DNA from: a bacterium
Lineage (GTDB): Bacteria > Acidobacteriota > Polarisedimenticolia > Polarisedimenticolales > Polarisedimenticolaceae
Assembly: GCA_024226515.1 (NCBI GenBank)
Contig: JAAELQ010000146.1
Span: 1 to 64,000 of the forward strand
Direction of reading: 5' to 3'
Length of the DNA stretch: 64,000 nt
Shown here in pieces: positions 44,390 to 53,347 of this stretch. The notes beneath the pieces were generated by a model that saw nothing but the letters and a program-made list of their open reading frames with translations, searched no databases and was not told where the DNA came from. Position numbers and translations under genes: made by a program. How positions within the stretch are numbered: position 1 is the stretch's first letter; each line of letters begins with the position of its first letter.

Positions 44390-46093
44390 CTACTCTACGT
44401 GGGCCGGGAGGGGCTTCCCCTCGGTAATCGTCACGCGTCGGTCCACCCGGACATCCTGCAAAACGTCCACGCCACCCCCGATCCAGCGAACCTCGATCCG
44501 ATCGACGCGGCTGTGGTTACCCAGCCCGAAATGCAAACGGGTGCCGTAATGGCTCTGGTAGCCCCTGCCGCTGTGTACTTCGTCGATCTGCGTCAGGTCG
44601 CCGGCAACCACGCTCACGCGGGCTCCCACGCCGTCACGGTTTGTTTTCGTTCCCCGCAGTTGAATCTGAATCCAGTGATTCGTGTTGACCGAGTCGTTGC
44701 GGAGGATCGTGGGTTCGTGTCGCGAGTTGAGGATGACTGCATCGACGTCACCATCGTTGTCCAGATCATCGAAGGCGGCCCCGCGACTGCTGCGTGCCAC
44801 CGCCAATCCGTCACCGCCCTGGTCCGAGACGTTGGTGAATTTCCCGCCGGTGTTGCGCAGCACGACGTTCGGCGTCGGATAGCTCTTCGAATCGTCCACG
44901 CGCTGAATATTGTCGTGCACGTGCCCGGAGGCGACGAAGATGTCGCGCTTGCCGTCGTTGTCGAAATCGATCAGGCCGGCACCCCAGGTCACGAGGGCGT
45001 AGGTGTCGGCGCCGGCTCCGGTCTTACGCGTCACGTCTTCGAACAGACCTTCGCCCGTGTTCCTGTAGAGCGTCGCCAGCTGCCGATCGTACGAGGTCAT
45101 GTAGAAGTCGAGACGGCCGTCGTTGTCGAAGTCCCCGCACTCCACGCCCATGGTTCCTTGGGCGATTCCCTGTAAGTCGTACGCCATACCGGAGGACAAG
45201 CCGACCTCCTTGAACTTGCCGCTGCCGTCGTTTTGGAAGACGAAGTTCGCCGCCGCATCATTGCCGACGACGATGTCGGTGTCGCCGTCGTTGTCGTAGT
45301 CAGCGCAGATCGTGCCCATCCCGGTTCCCGGGTGCGCCGCAACGCCCGATTCGTCGCTGACGTCCACGAAGGTGCCGTCGCCACGGTTGCGGTAGAGCGT
45401 GTCCGGGGCGGGACCGTAGGTCATGGGTCCCACATACAACGGGATCCCCCGGACATGGCGGTTGACGTGTTCTTCGTAGGTGAAGGGTACATAGTTGGCC
45501 ACATAGAGATCCAGGTCACCGTCAGCGTCGATATCGAGGAACGAGGCCCCCGCACCCACCTGGTTGCCGTCGGTCACGCCGGCCTTGGCGCTGGCATCCG
45601 TGAACGTTCCGTCTCCGTTGTTGCGGTACAGAACGTTCGGGCCGTAGTTGCTCAAGTACAGGTCGGGGTGGCCGTCGTTGTTGTAATCGCCGACGGTTAC
45701 GCCCAGGCCGAAGCCCGTGTCGCCCGTGCCGGACCGGCGCGTCACGTCGGTGAACTCGAAGCCGCCGTCGTTGCGGTACAGCGCGTTTCGTGGCGTCGCA
45801 TCGACTCGGCTTCCTCGCAACGGTGCCCCGTTGAGAAAGTAGATGTCCACGTCTCCGTCGCCGTCGAAGTCGAACAGGGCCAGGCCCGCGCTGACCGTTT
45901 CCACGATGTATCGTTTCCCGGAGCTGCCGTCGGTGTGTCGGAACGCAATGCCGGTCTGCTGCGTAACGTCGCGAAAGACGATGGGTTTCTGCGCCGGCGC
46001 AGCCACGGCCGGGAGTTGGCATGCCCCCACCAACCAGAGAACAGCCCACCACCGGCGGCACAACCAGCCCAATCCCTCGGACCGCACGGTCAT
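44390..46093 (-). CDS. Exported FG-GAP/VCBS and ASPIC/UnbV (CRTAC1-like) protein
   Basis: A 567-residue exported beta-propeller. After a signal peptide (about residues 1-31), seven or so FG-GAP/VCBS blades carry calcium loops of the form DFDGDGDVD, DYNNDGHPD, DIDADGDLD, DYDNDGDTD, DFDNDGRLD, DFDNDGKRD and DLDNDGDVD. The C-terminal ASPIC/UnbV domain (about 485-567) has VGARVSVVAG, GYQSHYGTRLHFGLG and VRWIGGG. Such proteins are abundant in Acidobacteriota and Planctomycetota and often sit beside TPR proteins, as here (4-nt gap). The function is unproven; adhesion or glycan binding is a guess. Confidence 0.93.
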   Translation of the reverse strand: MTVRSEGLGWLCRRWWAVLWLVGACQLPAVAAPAQKPIVFRDVTQQTGIAFRHTDGSSGKRYIVETVSAGLALFDFDGDGDVDIYFLNGAPLRGSRVDATPRNALYRNDGGFEFTDVTRRSGTGDTGFGLGVTVGDYNNDGHPDLYLSNYGPNVLYRNNGDGTFTDASAKAGVTDGNQVGAGASFLDIDADGDLDLYVANYVPFTYEEHVNRHVRGIPLYVGPMTYGPAPDTLYRNRGDGTFVDVSDESGVAAHPGTGMGTICADYDNDGDTDIVVGNDAAANFVFQNDGSGKFKEVGLSSGMAYDLQGIAQGTMGVECGDFDNDGRLDFYMTSYDRQLATLYRNTGEGLFEDVTRKTGAGADTYALVTWGAGLIDFDNDGKRDIFVASGHVHDNIQRVDDSKSYPTPNVVLRNTGGKFTNVSDQGGDGLAVARSSRGAAFDDLDNDGDVDAVILNSRHEPTILRNDSVNTNHWIQIQLRGTKTNRDGVGARVSVVAGDLTQIDEVHSGRGYQSHYGTRLHFGLGNHSRVDRIEVRWIGGGVDVLQDVRVDRRVTITEGKPLPAHVE

Positions 46094-46097
46094 CCTG

Positions 46098-47465
46098 TCA
46101 CCCGGCCTTCCTCAGCTCGCCGTAGAGTCGCCGGCACGGGACATTGTCGGGGTCCAGCTTCAGGGCCTGTTCGAGGGCGGTCAACGCATCGGCGCGGTCC
46201 CCGATCTTCGTACAAACCTGTGCCAGCAGGAAGTAGTTCCGGGGGGTGGGTCTGAGCTGCACAGCTCTCGAGGCAGATGCCTTGGCCGTCGGGAGCTTCC
46301 AGCCGGTCGTCAGATAGAGCTGCACCAGAGCTTCATACCCCTCCGGCCGGTCGGGGGCAAGCCGTGTCACTGCCAGGTAAGCCTGTTCGGCCTCATCGCG
46401 GCGGTTCAGCCGGGTGCAGAGGTTGCCCAGATGGAAATGGTCCAACGCGTTCTTCGGCTGTGCTTGCGTGAGCTGCTCGAAGAACGTCCGCGCATCCTCG
46501 AGTCGGCCGCTGTGCTCGTACAGCGCCAGCAGCTCGTCCCGGCTCGCGGAGTCGTTCGGGTCGATGAGCGCCGCCTTCTGCCACAGCCGCTCGGCCTGTT
46601 GCAGGTTGCCGTGATGGCGATGGATATCGGCGGCGCCGACATAGGCAATCGCCGTCGTGCTGCGCTCGCGGGCCAGGCCACTGAGCTGCTTGGGGCGGCG
46701 TTTCTCCGCCTTTATCGACTCCGGATCCTCCACCCCGTATTTCCGGAAGGCCTCCTGGTACTGCCGAGCCTTCTCGGGTTGTCCCAGCCGGATGCTCGCC
46801 AGGGCAAGCCCATAGTACGCCTGTGCGTTGTCCGGATGTTTCTCGACGGCGCGCTGAAAACTGTCGCGGGCCTTCTCGTAGGCCTTCGACTGCATGTAGG
46901 CCTGGGCAAGATAGTAATGGCCGGAGCCGGACCTGCTCACGGCTTGTTCCATGACGGCAATCGCTTCCTCGATCTGCCCCAACTCCAACAGTGACCGTCC
47001 CAGCCGAATCTGGACCCCGGGCATCGTGGGATCGATCCGGAGGGCCTGCCGGCATGCCGCGGCCGTCCTCTCGAATTCGCCCTTCTCCCAGGTCGCCTTG
47101 GCCAACGTTTCGTAGATATCGGCGCGATCCGGATCGAGCTCCAGGCAGCGTTCCCAGGACTTTTCGGCCTCCTTCGTGTTGCCGTGGAGGTAGCGCATTT
47201 TGCCCATGAGAGCGTGGGCATTCGCATCCCGGGGGTACGCCTCGAGCACACGCGCCACGATCTCCTCCGCTTCCCGCGTCAGTGCTTCCACGGTCAACGG
47301 ATCCGACCGCGCATTCTCATGACGCTCCTCGCGGTCCGGGGCGGGATCGGTCGCGCGCGAGACAGGGCTGACGATCGGCAGCGCGAGGATCCCCGCAGAG
47401 ACGACGCCGACGAGCCGCAGAAGCCGTTTACTCTGCCGCTTCCGTGACGCCATGCGTCTGCTCAT
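46098..47465 (-). CDS. Exported TPR-repeat protein
   Basis: A protein of about 455 residues. A basic N-terminus and hydrophobic stretch (LLRLVGVVSAGILALPIVSP) give a signal or anchor. At least eight TPR-like helix pairs follow, with cores such as DANAHALMGKMRYLHGN, ADIYETLAKATWEKGE, GHYYLAQAYMQSKAYEKARD and AQAYYGLALASIRLGQPEKA. The start ATG 47465 has AGGGA upstream; ATG 47495 in the same frame is possible but sits only 8 nt after a TATATT -10-like box (47509-47504), so 47465 is preferred. It heads the TPR, ASPIC/UnbV, GH15, ppgK unit and is divergent from the phosphate-transporter gene. Confidence 0.88.
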   Translation of the reverse strand: MSRRMASRKRQSKRLLRLVGVVSAGILALPIVSPVSRATDPAPDREERHENARSDPLTVEALTREAEEIVARVLEAYPRDANAHALMGKMRYLHGNTKEAEKSWERCLELDPDRADIYETLAKATWEKGEFERTAAACRQALRIDPTMPGVQIRLGRSLLELGQIEEAIAVMEQAVSRSGSGHYYLAQAYMQSKAYEKARDSFQRAVEKHPDNAQAYYGLALASIRLGQPEKARQYQEAFRKYGVEDPESIKAEKRRPKQLSGLARERSTTAIAYVGAADIHRHHGNLQQAERLWQKAALIDPNDSASRDELLALYEHSGRLEDARTFFEQLTQAQPKNALDHFHLGNLCTRLNRRDEAEQAYLAVTRLAPDRPEGYEALVQLYLTTGWKLPTAKASASRAVQLRPTPRNYFLLAQVCTKIGDRADALTALEQALKLDPDNVPCRRLYGELRKAG

Positions 47466-47635
47466 TGGCCAAGTCCCTGTCACTCCGACCCTCATGCTCT
47501 AGCAATATACAGGGGGCTCCGGGCACGTCGACAGTGTGCGTCCTTCACCGTCGCGGAGTCCCGGTAACCGTCGGTACCCACTCTCTCTTCATCTCTGCTG
47601 GGAAACGACGGACGACGGGACTAAGATGCCCGCTC

Positions 47636-50191
47636 ATGCTGAAGAAAATCGCGCTACCGACAATCTTCGTCCTGCTGGGCTACGCGTTCTGGGCCAGCCC
47701 GGATTTCAAGGAGATCGCGGCCGGCGTGGCGATCTTCCTCTTCGGCATGCTCTCGCTGGAGCAGGGCTTTCGCGCCTTTTCGAGCGGGTTGCTCCAGCGG
47801 ATCCTGCGCCGGAGCACCGACGGACTGCACAAGAGCCTGGCGTTCGGCGTGGTCACCACGACGCTGATGCAGTCGAGCTCGCTGGTCTCGGTGATCACGA
47901 TCTCATTCCTGTCCGCCGGCATGATCGGCCTCAAGGCCGGCCTGGGCATCATCTTCGGAGCGAACCTCGGCACCACGACCGGCGCGTGGCTCGTCGCGGG
48001 CTTCGGCCTCAAAGTCAAGATCTCGGCCTACGCCCTGCCGATGCTGGTGTTCGGCATCCTGCTGGTCTTTCAGAAGGCCAAGGCGCTCAAGGGAATCGGC
48101 TACATCCTCACCGGTCTCGGCTTTCTGTTCCTCGGCATCCACCACATGAAGGAGGGGTTCGAGGCGTTCAAGGCGAGCTTCGATCTAGCCGCCTACGCAG
48201 TCCCCGGCTATCCCGGTCTGTTCCTGTTTCTGTTCATCGGCATCCTGGCGACCGTCGTGATGCAATCGAGCCACGCCACGCTGGTGTTGATCATCACCGC
48301 ACTGGCAAGCGGCCAGATCACCTACGAAAACGCCCTGGCGCTGGCGATCGGCGCCAACGTCGGAACCACGATCACCGCGATCATCGGCGCGTTGGGCGCC
48401 AACGTCGAAGGAAGGCGCCTGGCCGGCGGACACCTCGTCTTCAACTTGACCACGGGACTCGTCGCCATCGCCGCGATCCACCCCATGGTCGCGACCGTCG
48501 ACTGGTTGAGCGACCTGGTCGGTATCGCAGCCGACGACTACACGCTGAGACTGGCCGTCTTCCACACGGTCTTCAACACGATCGGCATCGTGCTGATGGC
48601 ACCGCTGATCAACGTGCTCGAGCGAAATCTCGTCCGACTCATGCCGGAAAAGGAAGAGGAGACCACGCGTCCGCTCTACCTGAACGAGTCCGCTCTCGAG
48701 TTTCCCGACACGGCGCTGGAAGCCGCCCGGCTCGAGACCGAACGCCTGTACGACGAGGCGTTCGCCACGATCGCGCACGGGATCGACCTGCACCGCGGCG
48801 AGATCCTCTCCGACCGCGACTTGAACGAGGTGGTGCTGAGCCGCGAGAAGCCGATCGAGATCGACATGGCCGTGGACTACGAGAAGACCGTCAAGGTTCT
48901 CTACGGTGCGATCATCGAGTTCGTGATCAAGGCCCAGGCAGGCACGTCAGCGGACGTCGGCCGCCAGCTCCTCGACTATCGCGTCGCCTGCCGGCACATC
49001 GTCGAAGCGGTCAAGAGCGTGCAGCAGATCCGTCGGAACCTCGCCGAGTACACCGCATCGGACAACCCTCACATCAGGCAGGCGTACAACAACATCCGTG
49101 TGCTCGTCGGTGGCGCGTTGCGCGACATGGCGGCGATCCGCGACGCCGCCAGAGAAGGCGAGACCGTCTCCGTCGCCGAGCTCGACAGCTTGCGGCTGGA
49201 GGTGAAGGAGGCGGACGTGCTCACCAGCGGCACCGTGGACGAGCTGATCCGCGACGACCTGATCAGCGCCGAGATGGCGACCTCTTTGATGAACGACAGT
49301 GCATACGCCTTCTACGCCGTGACCCACCTGGTGGACATGGCCGGCTCCCTCTACGCGACGGAAGACCCCGAAGAACGCGCGGCCGAGGAGAGCGTCGCCC
49401 TTTCCGAGGACGAGGTCGACGCCCTTGCCGACCTCCGCGAGCCGCCGCCGACCGCCACGGCCCCTCGCTACCTCACCGAAGAGGCGCTCGCGTCGACGCA
49501 GACCTCCCTGACGGCTGCCCGCCTCGAAACGGAAAACCTGTACGACAAGGCGATCGCCATCCTGTCCCACGGGATCGATCTCCACCGGCGGGAGATCTTC
49601 TCGGAGCGCGACCTCGCGGAGGTTGTCGAGGCTCGAAGCGAGCCGATCGACATCGACATCGACGAGGACTACGAGCAGACGATCAAGGTCCTGTATGGAG
49701 CGATCACGCGGTTCGTCGGACGGGCCCGGACCTCAGTACCTTTCACCAAGGGCGAACGCCTCCAGGCACTGAGGCTGGCCGCGCGGGACATCGTCGAGGC
49801 GGTCAAGGCGGTCAAGCACCTGCGCAAGAACCTGTCGCACTACTCATGCTCGGACAACGCGCAGATCCGTCGCGCCTACAACGACATCCGCATCCTGCTC
49901 GGCAGCGTGATGCGCGACCTGCGGGCCGTCCGGGAGGCCGCCGTGAAAGGCGATTCGGAGCTGCCGGCGAGGCTCGAGCAGGTCAAGCTGGCGGTGAAGC
50001 AAGGCGACAGCCTGGTCAACGGCACGCTGGACATGCTCGTGCGGGAAGAACTGATCACGCCGTGGATGGCGACTTCTTTGATGAACGACGGCGCCTACGC
50101 CGAGCACGCCGCCTTTCGCCTGATCCGCATGACGGAACGTCTCATCGCCCTGGATGAAGCCGAAGCCCCTGCCCGTGAAGGAGCCCCATGA
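47636..50191 (+). CDS. Na/Pi-cotransporter family protein with duplicated PhoU-like C-terminus
   Basis: An 851-residue membrane protein. Residues 1-330 form the NptA/YjbB type fold with two inverted Na/Pi-cotransporter repeats, each with a QSS motif (TLMQSSSLVSVI and VVMQSSHATLVL) and GANLGTT/GANVGTT. Two PhoU-like helical domains follow, about 347-570 and 611-835, that are clear duplicates: AARLETERLYDEA versus AARLETENLYDKA, HGIDLHRGEILSDRDL versus HGIDLHRREIFSERDL, and MATSLMNDSAYA versus MATSLMNDGAYA. The family is linked to Na+-driven phosphate export or import. ATG 47636 fits the first helix; no strong ribosome site is seen. A small coiled-coil gene overlaps its stop by 4 nt. Confidence 0.92.
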   Translation: MLKKIALPTIFVLLGYAFWASPDFKEIAAGVAIFLFGMLSLEQGFRAFSSGLLQRILRRSTDGLHKSLAFGVVTTTLMQSSSLVSVITISFLSAGMIGLKAGLGIIFGANLGTTTGAWLVAGFGLKVKISAYALPMLVFGILLVFQKAKALKGIGYILTGLGFLFLGIHHMKEGFEAFKASFDLAAYAVPGYPGLFLFLFIGILATVVMQSSHATLVLIITALASGQITYENALALAIGANVGTTITAIIGALGANVEGRRLAGGHLVFNLTTGLVAIAAIHPMVATVDWLSDLVGIAADDYTLRLAVFHTVFNTIGIVLMAPLINVLERNLVRLMPEKEEETTRPLYLNESALEFPDTALEAARLETERLYDEAFATIAHGIDLHRGEILSDRDLNEVVLSREKPIEIDMAVDYEKTVKVLYGAIIEFVIKAQAGTSADVGRQLLDYRVACRHIVEAVKSVQQIRRNLAEYTASDNPHIRQAYNNIRVLVGGALRDMAAIRDAAREGETVSVAELDSLRLEVKEADVLTSGTVDELIRDDLISAEMATSLMNDSAYAFYAVTHLVDMAGSLYATEDPEERAAEESVALSEDEVDALADLREPPPTATAPRYLTEEALASTQTSLTAARLETENLYDKAIAILSHGIDLHRREIFSERDLAEVVEARSEPIDIDIDEDYEQTIKVLYGAITRFVGRARTSVPFTKGERLQALRLAARDIVEAVKAVKHLRKNLSHYSCSDNAQIRRAYNDIRILLGSVMRDLRAVREAAVKGDSELPARLEQVKLAVKQGDSLVNGTLDMLVREELITPWMATSLMNDGAYAEHAAFRLIRMTERLIALDEAEAPAREGAP

Positions 50192-50433
50192 AGACCAGGA
50201 AACTCCTCGAACGCCTCGCTGAGCTGACCTCGAACAGCGAGGCCAAGAAGCAGAAAGAACGCGAGGCGATGAAGGCATTGCTCAAGGCGCTGAAGAAACG
50301 TCAGAAGAAGCTCGAGGAACAGCTCGCCACCGACTCGGGTCACAAGAAGAAACGCCTCCGCAGCAAGATCAAGGTGATCCAGGCGCAACGCAAGAAGGGC
50401 ATCGAACGCTACAAACAGCTTCGGAAAAGGTGA
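50188..50433 (+). CDS. Small lysine-rich coiled-coil protein
   Basis: An 81-residue protein without a signal peptide, about 30 % Lys/Arg, with heptad-like helices (EREAMKALLKALKKRQKKLEEQL and IKVIQAQRKKGIERYKQL). I do not recognise a named family. Its ATG overlaps the transporter stop (ATGA), implying coupled translation. It may bind the acidic PhoU-like tail of that protein, or a polyanion such as polyphosphate or RNA. This is inference only. Confidence 0.75.
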   Translation: MKTRKLLERLAELTSNSEAKKQKEREAMKALLKALKKRQKKLEEQLATDSGHKKKRLRSKIKVIQAQRKKGIERYKQLRKR

Positions 50434-50491
50434 ACTTGTCGTCAGCCGCAGCCGGTGCGGATCGTCGATCCGCTCTCGTCGCCTCGCGGTG

Positions 50492-50520
50492 TTGACTGCT
50501 GTCGCGTGCGCCGGTACAAA
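50492..50520 (+). promoter_or_regulatory. Promoter of the BNR/TSP3 lipoprotein gene
   Basis: TTGACT (50492-50497), a 17-nt spacer and TACAAA (50515-50520) lie 43 nt before the ATG. Just upstream, GCGGATC/GATCCGC (50457-50473) forms a 7-bp hairpin with a 3-nt loop that may mark the end of the preceding transcript, though it lacks a T-run. Confidence 0.6.
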
Positions 50521-50563
50521 AGCAGTGTCGGCAATCCACGTTAATCGACGCCGGGGGTGTCCG

Positions 50564-53257
50564 ATGCCGAACGCCGCAAGAATGATCTGTTTGCTCTGCG
50601 TCATCGGACTCGTTGGCTGCTCGGCCGCCCTCGATCGCAAACCGCGAGTCCTCCGGGATCTCTCGCCGCGCGAGTTCGAGCGCGGAGTTCCCGCGGTCGG
50701 CGCCGCGCGCGGACTCAAGCTGGCGGGATCCGTTCCGGGCAGTGACGTCCTGCTGAGCCAGGCCGACCCGAACTTCCAGGAAGAGACGTCGATCGCCGCC
50801 GATCCGACGAACGCGAACACGATCGTCGGCGTGTGGCAGGACTTCGTGACGATCAAGTACGGCTACAGCAGCGACGGCGGCGCGAGCTTCCAGAACGGCG
50901 TCATGGAGTTTGCGTCGCGCCCCGACGAGCGCTACTTCGATCCGGCGATCGCCGCCGCGGGCAACGGCGTGTTCTACGTGGCGATGATCGGTTTCGGCGG
51001 CACGCAGTCCGGGGGACTGATCGTGGCCAAGTCGACCGACGGCGGTAAGACGTTCTCGAGCCCGTTGCGTATCAACAGCGGCGGCGACAAGCCGTATCTC
51101 ACGGTGGACCCGGTCAACGGCAACGTGTACGTCGTCTGGGCCGAGTCGACGGCGCAGGGCTTCACGGTCTTCTTCTCGCGAAGCATCGACGACGGAGCGA
51201 GTTTCTCGGCCAAGGTCGCGATCTCGAACATGGAGAGCGAGGGCAACGGGGCCTACCCGATCGTCGGTCCGGGCGGGGAGATCCACGTGATCTGGGCCCT
51301 CTCGCCGACGAACGAGCTGTGGTACGACCGATCTCTCGATCAGGGGCTGACCTGGATGGTCGACGACGTGCGGATCGACGAGTACACGCTTCCGCGAAGC
51401 CCGCTGCAGGGCAACTTCCGCAACCCGCCGATTCCGGCGATCGGAGTCGATCGCAGCGGAGGGGCGTTCGATGGACGCGTCTACGCCGTGTGGGGCGACA
51501 ATCGGTTCGGCGACCCCGACATCCTCGTGTCGCACAGCGACGACGGCACGACGTGGAGCGCGCCGGTGCGCGCCAACGACGACGCGATCGGCAACGACGC
51601 GGACCAGTGGTTCCCGTGGGTCGTCGTCGACGGCAACGGGCACGTGCAGGTGACCTTCCTCGATCGTCGCGAGGACTCCGCCGGCCTGCTGTACGGGATG
51701 TACCTGGCCAGCTCGACCGACGGCGGTCAGACGTTCGGCCCCAACGTCCGGTTGTCCGACGGCATCTACGGGCCGACCGACAACGAGTTCCTGGGGGACT
51801 ACAGCGGTGCCGCGGTGTCGCCGGACCTGCGCATCCATCCGCTGTGGCCCGATGGGCGCAACGGAGATCTCGACGTGTTCTCGCACTCGGTCGACCTCGT
51901 CGACTACGACGAGGACCTCGTGCTCAACGACGGTGACTCCAGCGGTCAGTATGCCGACAATCGCTGCACCGGCGGTCAGGTCGCGAGCTGCGACGACAAC
52001 TGCCCGGGCGCCCCGAACCCGGGCCAGGCCGATCAGGACGGCGATCGGGTGGGCGATGCGTGCGACAACTGTCCCGGGACGGTCAACACGGGGCAGCCCG
52101 ATATCGACCGCGACGGCCTGGGAGATGCCTGCGACCCGTGTCCGCAGCAGGTCGGCGGCGACACGGGGGACCTCGACGGGGATGCGGTGCTCAATTGCAA
52201 CGACAACTGCCCGATCGACGTCAATCCGGGTCAGGCCGATCTCGACCAGGACGGCCTGGGCGACACGTGCGATTCGTATCCCGCCGACCCCGACAACGAC
52301 GGCGTGACGCCCGGAAACGACAACTGCGAGACGGCGTTCAACCCGGCCCAGCGTGATACCGACGGCGACGGCCGCGGCGACTTCTGCGACACGTGTCCCG
52401 AGCTTCCCGACCCGGGGCAGGAGGACGGCGACGGCGACGGCCGCGGCGACGCGTGCGATTGCGAGCCCGCGGACTCCGGCGACCGTTTGCCGCGCGACGT
52501 CGCCGACCTGCTGCTGCAGAGGACGCCGGGCGCCGCAGCGACGCTGAGCTGGTCGGCCTCGCCCGAGGCGGACGTCTATTCGATCAGCCGCGGCGCGTTG
52601 GCGTCGCTCGTCCCGGGCGAGTACGGCGACTGTCTGGCCGAGGCCGTGCTGGACCCGACCCACGAGGACGACGAGGATCCCGCGCCGGGGCAGGGCTGGT
52701 TCTACCTGGTCCAGACGCAGAACTTCGACTGCGGCCTGGGGGGGCTGGGTTTCGACTCCGACGAGCTGGAGCGGGTGAACTCCGACCCGAGCGCCTGCCA
52801 GGGCGGAACCAAGAAGGACGCCCCGGCCATCGGCGAGATCGCCGTCGAGGGCACCGTCACCGGGAGTTTCCTCGACACCCTGGTCTCCGACGGCCAGACC
52901 GAGAACATCCGCGAGGTACTCACCAGCCAGGCCGGCGTCGACTTCGGGGTGTTCGAGCATCGCTGGAAGTTCAGCGTCACTCCGGGCCGCCGCATCGAGT
53001 TCCACGCGGTGGCTTTCCGCTACGGTGCCGAGATGCTGCTGTGGGACTATTCGATCGACGGGGGAGCGAACTGGATCCCGTTCGACCAGCCCCCCGTTCC
53101 GCGGGGCACCTCGTCGTCCGATCTGACCGGGCTGCTGCCGGACGATCTCGCCGGCGCCGTCGAGATCCGCGCACGCGATCGTTTCCGCTTTCCGCTGACC
53201 TATCTGATCCTGGACACGACGCTGTTCGATCAGCTCTTCATCCGGACGGTCAACTGA
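50564..53257 (+). CDS. Lipoprotein with BNR/sialidase-like propeller and TSP3 repeats
   Basis: An 897-residue lipoprotein. Lipobox LVG|C is at about residue 19. A six-bladed sialidase-like propeller (about 60-455) carries Asp-box motifs SSDGGASF, STDGGKTF, SIDDGASF, SLDQGLTW, SDDGTTW and STDGGQTF. Calcium-binding TSP3 repeats (about 470-640) are followed by a fibronectin-like module (TLSWSASPEADVYSISRG to FYLVQTQNFDCGLGG) and a jelly-roll-like end. Catalytic sialidase residues are not evident, so it is best read as a surface-binding protein. ATG 50564 has GGGGGTG upstream; ATG 50582 would also leave a lipobox. Confidence 0.88.
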   Translation: MPNAARMICLLCVIGLVGCSAALDRKPRVLRDLSPREFERGVPAVGAARGLKLAGSVPGSDVLLSQADPNFQEETSIAADPTNANTIVGVWQDFVTIKYGYSSDGGASFQNGVMEFASRPDERYFDPAIAAAGNGVFYVAMIGFGGTQSGGLIVAKSTDGGKTFSSPLRINSGGDKPYLTVDPVNGNVYVVWAESTAQGFTVFFSRSIDDGASFSAKVAISNMESEGNGAYPIVGPGGEIHVIWALSPTNELWYDRSLDQGLTWMVDDVRIDEYTLPRSPLQGNFRNPPIPAIGVDRSGGAFDGRVYAVWGDNRFGDPDILVSHSDDGTTWSAPVRANDDAIGNDADQWFPWVVVDGNGHVQVTFLDRREDSAGLLYGMYLASSTDGGQTFGPNVRLSDGIYGPTDNEFLGDYSGAAVSPDLRIHPLWPDGRNGDLDVFSHSVDLVDYDEDLVLNDGDSSGQYADNRCTGGQVASCDDNCPGAPNPGQADQDGDRVGDACDNCPGTVNTGQPDIDRDGLGDACDPCPQQVGGDTGDLDGDAVLNCNDNCPIDVNPGQADLDQDGLGDTCDSYPADPDNDGVTPGNDNCETAFNPAQRDTDGDGRGDFCDTCPELPDPGQEDGDGDGRGDACDCEPADSGDRLPRDVADLLLQRTPGAAATLSWSASPEADVYSISRGALASLVPGEYGDCLAEAVLDPTHEDDEDPAPGQGWFYLVQTQNFDCGLGGLGFDSDELERVNSDPSACQGGTKKDAPAIGEIAVEGTVTGSFLDTLVSDGQTENIREVLTSQAGVDFGVFEHRWKFSVTPGRRIEFHAVAFRYGAEMLLWDYSIDGGANWIPFDQPPVPRGTSSSDLTGLLPDDLAGAVEIRARDRFRFPLTYLILDTTLFDQLFIRTVN

Positions 53258-53347
53258 GCCAACGTGATGCGGAGTTGCCGCCGAATCGCGCGCTGAGGGC
53301 CTAGAATAGACCTGAGCCGCCGATGGTTCCCCGCAAGAGAGAGCCGC

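Noticed and set aside
53275..53307. TTGCCG/TAGAAT as a promoter for the UPF0489 gene
   Set aside because: The spacer is 21 nt, too long for a normal sigma70 promoter, although TAGAAT alone may still serve as a -10.
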